A DNA stretch of 9,617 bases from the NCBI GenBank assembly GCA_028688235.1, contig JAQTYP010000100.1:1-9617 (forward strand). The letters run 5' to 3'. The position numbers and the translations under genes were made by a program. Under the pieces are notes generated by a model that saw only the letters and a program-made list of their open reading frames with translations, was not told where the DNA came from and did not search any database. This stretch comes from Methylomonas sp. (GTDB lineage: Bacteria > Pseudomonadota > Gammaproteobacteria > Methylococcales > Methylomonadaceae). Within the stretch, counting starts at the first letter, position 1; each line of letters opens with the position of its first letter. Below, in pieces: positions 6,220 through 9,617 of the stretch.

Positions 6220-6795
6220 ATGAGCAATAAATTCACTTTAGCCGTCAAACCCGCGGCCGTCGCGCTAATGGCGCTGATGGCAGCCACCCGTTTCCATCAC
6301 TTCGGCACCCCATTTGCGTTACCCGACGCCTCTCTCGCCGTGTTCTTTTTGGCTGGCCTTTGGCTGGGCGGTCGCTATTTGTTTCTGACACTGTTGGTGG
6401 AAGCCGGTGTGATCGACTATTTGGCGATTACCAAACTGGGCGTCAGCGATTTTTGCGTATCCAAAGCCTATATATTCCTGATTCCGACCTATGCGGCTAT
6501 GTGGCTGGGCGGCAAATGCTGTCGCCACATAGGCGATTTGACTGTCGCGAACTTAATGCGGCAATTCGGTGTTTTGATTGTCGCCACCTCCACCGCATTC
6601 CTGATGTCCAACGGCAGTTTTTATTGGTTATCGGGTCGTTATACCGATACCCACTGGGCGCAATATATCGAGCGTTTCGCCATGTATTATCCGCCTTACT
6701 TGACGACCGCGGTGCTCTATGTCGTTGTTATTTTTGCAGCGGTCAATGCCGTCAAAGTCCTCTTAGGCCATAAATCCTCACGGCAAATCGCATGA
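6220..6795 (+). CDS. btuM: BtuM-like predicted inner-membrane cobalamin transporter
   Basis: I assign this 191-residue hydrophobic protein to the BtuM family: small proteins related to the substrate-binding S components of ECF transporters, found in Gram-negative bacteria near B12 genes, and predicted to carry B12 over the inner membrane without a dedicated ECF module. About six membrane segments can be drawn, near residues 8-24, 37-51, 53-70, 82-97, 107-129 and 158-183. A cysteine at residue 79 (VSDFCVSKAYIFLIPTYAAMWLGG) lies at the place where, as I recall, BtuM of Thiobacillus denitrificans has Cys80, which ligates cobalt and removes cyanide from cyanocobalamin. The ATG at 6220 has GGAG at 6210-6213 with 6-nt spacing, 15 nt after the btuB stop; a TTG at 6208 is an unlikely start. 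Location between btuB and cbiB behind a cobalamin riboswitch supports the role. The family call is from size, topology, the cysteine and context, not a search. Confidence 0.72.
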   Translation: MSNKFTLAVKPAAVALMALMAATRFHHFGTPFALPDASLAVFFLAGLWLGGRYLFLTLLVEAGVIDYLAITKLGVSDFCVSKAYIFLIPTYAAMWLGGKCCRHIGDLTVANLMRQFGVLIVATSTAFLMSNGSFYWLSGRYTDTHWAQYIERFAMYYPPYLTTAVLYVVVIFAAVNAVKVLLGHKSSRQIA

Positions 6796-6808
6796 TGCCC
6801 GTTCGGAG

Positions 6809-6823
6809 GGGCTGATTAAGCCC
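6809..6823 (+). other. Small hairpin in the btuM-cbiB gap
   Basis: GGGCT (6809-6813) and AGCCC (6819-6823) can form a 5-bp stem with a GATTA loop, followed by TTCTTATCC. It lies just after GGAGG (6805-6809), the only good ribosome-site sequence before cbiB, which is too far (26 nt) from the ATG at 6836 to work directly. The hairpin might bring the two closer, attenuate transcription, or be incidental. Confidence 0.3.
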
Positions 6824-6835
6824 TTCTTATCCTGC

Positions 6836-7756
6836 ATGGCATTTGCTTTAGCGGTACTGGTTGCCGTCATTCTCGATTACTGCCTGGGTGAGCCGCGCAA
6901 TGCGTATCACCCGCTGGTTTTTTTCGGCCGCTGGGTCGCATTTTCGGAAAAAGTCTTTTGGCGTTACCCCCAATTTCCGTGGCGACAGAAGCTAGTCGGC
7001 CTGATGGCTTGTCTATTCGCACTGTTGCCAAGTTCTGCGGCATTACTGATAGAGAACCTTCCAGCGCTGCCTAAAGCCTTGTGTAGCGTAGCGGTTTTGT
7101 ACTTTTGTATCGGCGCGCGCAGTTTGCAGCGACATGCTGTGGCGGTTTACCAAGCATTGCTGAGTAAGGAGTTGCCGCTAGCCCGCGAGCGGGTTGGCCA
7201 TATCGTTAGCCGCCAAACCCAGCATATGAATGACGCCGATGTGCGGCGGGCGGCGATAGAATCGGTGCTGGAAAATGGAGCCGACGCAGTCTTCGCACCG
7301 ATATTTTGGTTTGTACTGCTCGGACCCTTCGGTGCCTTGTTTTATCGCTTTGCCAATACCTTGGATGCGATGTGGGGCTATAAAAACGAACGTTACCTTT
7401 ACTTCGGTTGGGCCGCCGCCCGATTGGATGACCTATTGAATTGGTTGCCGGCGCGGCTAACGGCATTCAGTTACGCGTTGCTCGGAAACACGCCTCAAGC
7501 TTTCTTGGCTTGGCAGCGACAAGCGCCTCTGCTGGAAAGCCCGAATGGCGGTCCAGTGATGACGGCGGGGGCAGGAGCCTTGAATCTCAGATTGGGCGGG
7601 CCGGCTTTTTATCACGGACAACTTAAAAACAAACCCTGGTTCGGCGGCCAAAAAGATCCGGAAAATCATGACATTGAGTTAGCCGTTTGCCTAATTTACA
7701 AAACCTTGGGCTTATGGATCATATTATTGCTGGCACTGGGTGCCTTGCTGAATTAG
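6836..7756 (+). CDS. cbiB: Adenosylcobinamide-phosphate synthase (CbiB/CobD family)
   Basis: This integral membrane enzyme attaches aminopropanol (or its phosphate) to the f side-chain of adenosylcobyric acid, producing adenosylcobinamide (phosphate), the substrate for nucleotide-loop assembly; it also takes part in salvage of incomplete corrinoids. The 306-residue product has the normal length and blocks in order: LDYCLGEPRNAYHPLVFFGRW (13-33), GARSLQRHAVAVYQAL (93-108), RVGHIVSRQTQHM (119-131), ESVLENGADAVFAPIFWF (142-159), ANTLDAMWGYKNERY (173-187), AARLDDLLNWLPARL (194-208), ESPNGGPVMTAGAGALNLRLGGP (234-256) and KPWFGG. Hydrophobic segments near 3-16, 53-73, 82-95, 152-170 and 285-304 fit a membrane protein. 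It is the third gene of the riboswitch operon, 40 nt after the BtuM-like gene. No proper ribosome site precedes the ATG, the only in-frame candidate start nearby. Confidence 0.93.
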   Translation: MAFALAVLVAVILDYCLGEPRNAYHPLVFFGRWVAFSEKVFWRYPQFPWRQKLVGLMACLFALLPSSAALLIENLPALPKALCSVAVLYFCIGARSLQRHAVAVYQALLSKELPLARERVGHIVSRQTQHMNDADVRRAAIESVLENGADAVFAPIFWFVLLGPFGALFYRFANTLDAMWGYKNERYLYFGWAAARLDDLLNWLPARLTAFSYALLGNTPQAFLAWQRQAPLLESPNGGPVMTAGAGALNLRLGGPAFYHGQLKNKPWFGGQKDPENHDIELAVCLIYKTLGLWIILLLALGALLN

Positions 7757-7792
7757 GAATATGTACAAAATAAGGATTTCGCTACAAATAAT

Positions 7793-7868
7793 GCCCCCTT
7801 TGAAAAAGGGGGGACCGTGGGGGATTTATTAAAATATCTCCCCTGCCCCGCTTTATCAAAGAGGGGAG
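7793..7868. repeat. Imperfect palindromic intergenic repeat element
   Basis: Two hairpins lie in tandem: CCCCCTTT (7794-7801) with AAAGGGGG (7805-7812), and CTCCCCT (7838-7844) plus CTTT (7851-7854) with AAAG (7858-7861) plus AGGGGAG (7862-7868). The reverse complement of the second half also resembles the first half, so the whole element can fold back on itself over about 75 nt with an AT-rich centre (ATTAAAATAT). Such G/C-run palindromes recur between genes in many proteobacterial genomes as short mobile or REP-like elements; only one copy is in this window. It may additionally serve as a 3' end for the cbiB transcript, though no T run follows the stems. Confidence 0.6.
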
Positions 7869-7971
7869 CCAGAATCCAGTGATTCGGAACAATTCGAATT
7901 TCGGGAAGTTATTTATAACCCCTATCCTAAGCAGTCAACCGGCAAGGAAACGTCGAATAATTTTCGAACGA
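7869..7971. other. Intergenic tail between the repeat and glk, no gene seen
   Basis: I see no coding potential here. It holds a 10-bp palindrome AATTCGAATT (7891-7900), a weak stem GTTATTTATAAC (7908-7919) with flanking GGG and CCC, and an imperfect hairpin at 7951-7970 (CGTCGAA against TTCGAACG) that lies just beyond the glk stop. Read on the minus strand the last one is followed by only TTTCC, so it is a poor intrinsic terminator for glk. Confidence 0.4.
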
Positions 7972-8958
7972 TCAGGAACCGAAATAATGCATCGCACCTA
8001 TCAGCGGTGTTTTGGGATTAAGCGCCAGCTTGACCGACATCTTGCTGAGTAAACCGTGAAAACGTCCTTTGGCAGTAAAGGCTTGAAGAAAATCGCAGCG
8101 CTCCATGGCCGAGCGAATTTTCGGGCCTATGCCGCCGCCGATGTAGACACCGCCTATGGCAAAAGACTTCAGCACCAGATTGCCGGTTTCGGAACCGTAT
8201 ATTTCGACGAACAGGCGCACGGCTTCGCTGCATAGCGGGTCTTCGTCGTCTATCCCCAGGCGCGATATCATCGCATTACGGTCTATGCCGCCGGCATGAG
8301 CCTCTTGAGTACTAGGCACGGCCGGGCAAGGTGGAGCGAACTGCGATTCGACCAGAAAATCGTACAATTGGCTAAAGCCGTTTCCCGACAAGATACGCTC
8401 ATAACTGACATGCTGAGGATAGCGGGCGCGCAGAAAGTGCAACAATTGCTCTTGTTGCGTGGTTTGCGGCGCAAACGAACAGTGCCCGCCTTCGGTGGCG
8501 ATAGGATGGTGCCGAAGGCCGTCCCAGTACAAAAACGCTTCGCCTAGACCCGTTCCCGCCGCGATCACCGCGATATTGCCGGTTTGCGGCTCGGCATCCG
8601 GATTGAGCTCTATAAAGTCGTCTTCCGAAAGATACAGCATGCCGACGGCCATGGCCTCCAGATCGTTCAGCAAGCGCACCCTTTCGGTTCCAAGTTTCAA
8701 TTTCAACGCTTCGCCGTCCAGAATCCAGTTGAGGTTGGTTGCAAAACAGCGCTGGTCGACCACCGGCCCGGCGATGCCGAAACAAGCCGAATCTATCCGG
8801 ATCTCATTCGGTAAAAACAGCGCCAGGATTTCGTCGAAGCTATCGTGCTCGCCGCTAGCAAAACATTTCTCCTGAACACACGTCAACCGGCCGTCGGTGC
8901 CACGTTCCAATAATGATAAAACCGTTTTGGTACCGCCTATGTCGCCGGCAAGAATCAT
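7972..8958 (-). CDS. glk: Glucokinase
   Basis: The enzyme phosphorylates free glucose with ATP to glucose 6-phosphate in the cytoplasm. The 328 residues fit the bacterial Glk family (E. coli 321). Motifs are the phosphate-binding GDIGGTK (5-11), GIAGPV (61-66), the sugar-binding TNLNW (74-78), LLNDLEA (96-102) with Asp99 in the place of the catalytic Asp100 of E. coli Glk, AAGTGLGEA (133-141), TEGGH (155-159) and GGVYIGGGIGPK near the C-terminal adenosine site. A stretch around 206-225 (QFAPPCPAVPSTQEAHAGGI) corresponds to a variable loop. The ATG at 8958 follows the upstream gene by 12 nt, with a weak GGGA ribosome site, so both genes are probably co-transcribed. Since the upstream gene resembles phosphorylase kinase subunits, the enzyme may phosphorylate glucose released from glycogen or other storage glucans; this is inference. 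Confidence 0.94.
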   Translation of the reverse strand: MILAGDIGGTKTVLSLLERGTDGRLTCVQEKCFASGEHDSFDEILALFLPNEIRIDSACFGIAGPVVDQRCFATNLNWILDGEALKLKLGTERVRLLNDLEAMAVGMLYLSEDDFIELNPDAEPQTGNIAVIAAGTGLGEAFLYWDGLRHHPIATEGGHCSFAPQTTQQEQLLHFLRARYPQHVSYERILSGNGFSQLYDFLVESQFAPPCPAVPSTQEAHAGGIDRNAMISRLGIDDEDPLCSEAVRLFVEIYGSETGNLVLKSFAIGGVYIGGGIGPKIRSAMERCDFLQAFTAKGRFHGLLSKMSVKLALNPKTPLIGAMHYFGS

Positions 8959-8970
8959 GTTCAGTCCCGT

Positions 8971-9617
8971 TTAATCGTGATTGTCATTGAGCAAGAAGAC
9001 CAGCGCATCGAGGATGCCGTTCGCCAGGGCATGCGGTGGTAATTGATAAAACGCCTGCCAGGCCAGCGAGACGCATTCTTCGTAACGATCGTGAAACTCG
9101 GGGTGCTCTTGCAACCAGCAGAGCCTGACGGCATGGCCGATTAAAATATCGATCACCAGCGTGTCGCCGATGGACAAATCGGGATTGTTGCGCACGATGG
9201 AGGCCAAGGCAAACAGGGCCTCCACGCTCAACTGCCGGTAAACCGGCGCCTGTATCTTGTTCAGGATATGGTTGATATGCAGTCTAAAACTCTGCTCGCC
9301 GGCCGTCATTTGCGCCAACACGGTCTCGCTGTCGATGCGGCGCTTGCCGTTGTATTTTTCCCCTATCATCAATCCCTTGCAATGATGCAGCAACTCCCAG
9401 ACTCCGTGGTAAAACGCCTCGCTTTCCCGTCCGACGCTGCCTTGTTGTTCGCGCCAGGCATACCAGTCTTCGGCGCCGCCGAAATGTTTGGGGTCCATGC
9501 TGTTCGAGAATCGAGCCCGTCCTAAATCCTGTTGGTTGCCATCGACATGTAAGGTTTCCAGTAAACCCAGTTGAGTTTCGCTGTTGCCGTAGTCTTCCAG
9601 GGTTTCCTTCAACAATT
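8971..9617 (-). CDS. Phosphorylase-kinase alpha/beta-like (GH15-related) protein, C-terminal part
   Basis: The frame is open to the right edge, so only the last 215 or so residues are visible; the TTG at 9615 is not a real start. The segment resembles the C-terminal domain of the eukaryotic phosphorylase b kinase alpha and beta regulatory subunits. The shared features, compared with the animal sequence as I remember it, are AFYHGVWELLHHCKGL (67-82 of the visible part; animal: GFYQKVWKVLQKCHGL), MTAGEQSFRLHI (103-114; animal MTPGEIKFSVHV), and ILNKIQAPVYRQLSVEAL (117-134; animal VLNRVPQPEYRQLLVEAI). In such proteins the N-terminal part is a glucoamylase-like GH15 domain. Bacterial homologues of over 1000 residues are usually labelled as GH15 family proteins of unknown function. 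It lies 12 nt upstream of glk, probably in one operon. Whether it has hydrolase or regulatory activity cannot be judged without the rest. Confidence 0.75.
   Translation of the reverse strand, partial: LLKETLEDYGNSETQLGLLETLHVDGNQQDLGRARFSNSMDPKHFGGAEDWYAWREQQGSVGRESEAFYHGVWELLHHCKGLMIGEKYNGKRRIDSETVLAQMTAGEQSFRLHINHILNKIQAPVYRQLSVEALFALASIVRNNPDLSIGDTLVIDILIGHAVRLCWLQEHPEFHDRYEECVSLAWQAFYQLPPHALANGILDALVFLLNDNHD

Noticed and set aside
7794..7868. CRISPR-like or tandem repeat reading of the C-run/G-run segment
   Set aside because: The two units are in inverted, not direct, orientation, differ in sequence, and there is no regular spacer or third copy.
7951..7970. Intrinsic terminator of glk
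   Set aside because: The stem is imperfect and AT-rich, with only a short T run on the minus strand; I list it only as a weak hairpin.

Overview
The window reads as chromosomal DNA of a gammaproteobacterium. The gene order pcnB-folK-panB-panC and the close resemblance of PcnB, FolK, PanB, PanC, PanD, BtuB and glucokinase to their enterobacterial and pseudomonad counterparts support this. Some accessory genes (an orphan fliW, a btuM-type gene and a phosphorylase-kinase-like protein beside glk) would fit an environmental lineage such as the Methylococcales methanotrophs, but that placement is a guess from memory and nothing in the window proves it. Both ends are cut inside genes.

Left part (1-3450, + strand): the 3' end of pcnB (RNA polyadenylation) overlaps folK (folate biosynthesis) by 4 nt. 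folK overlaps panB by 4 nt, and panC follows 4 nt later, so this looks like one translationally coupled operon. panD lies 108 nt beyond panC and has a convincing sigma70-type promoter of its own. Together panB, panC and panD supply the route to pantothenate (ketopantoate, beta-alanine, ligation). A strong hairpin separates panD from the convergent fliW gene.

Middle part (3454-7756): an isolated fliW gene (CsrA antagonist family) lies on the minus strand. Divergently, a strong promoter leads into a complete cobalamin riboswitch with a terminator-like expression platform and a possible second, ribosome-site-sequestering hairpin. Downstream lie btuB (TonB-dependent outer-membrane corrinoid receptor), a six-helix membrane protein that I assign to the BtuM family (predicted inner-membrane B12 transporter), and cbiB (adenosylcobinamide-phosphate synthase). 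The three make a compact B12-repressed cassette for corrinoid uptake across both membranes and salvage of incomplete corrinoids.

Right part (7757-9617): an intergenic region holds an imperfect palindromic repeat of about 75 nt built from C5T3/A3G5-type arms. After it, on the minus strand, come glk (glucokinase) and, just upstream of it, the C-terminal part of a large protein that resembles the C-terminal domain of the eukaryotic phosphorylase kinase alpha/beta regulatory subunits. The pair suggests glycogen or glucose metabolism.

I found no tRNA, rRNA, CRISPR array, insertion sequence or prophage gene. The least conventional items are the phosphorylase-kinase-like protein, the BtuM-like transporter with its placed cysteine, and the riboswitch platform.
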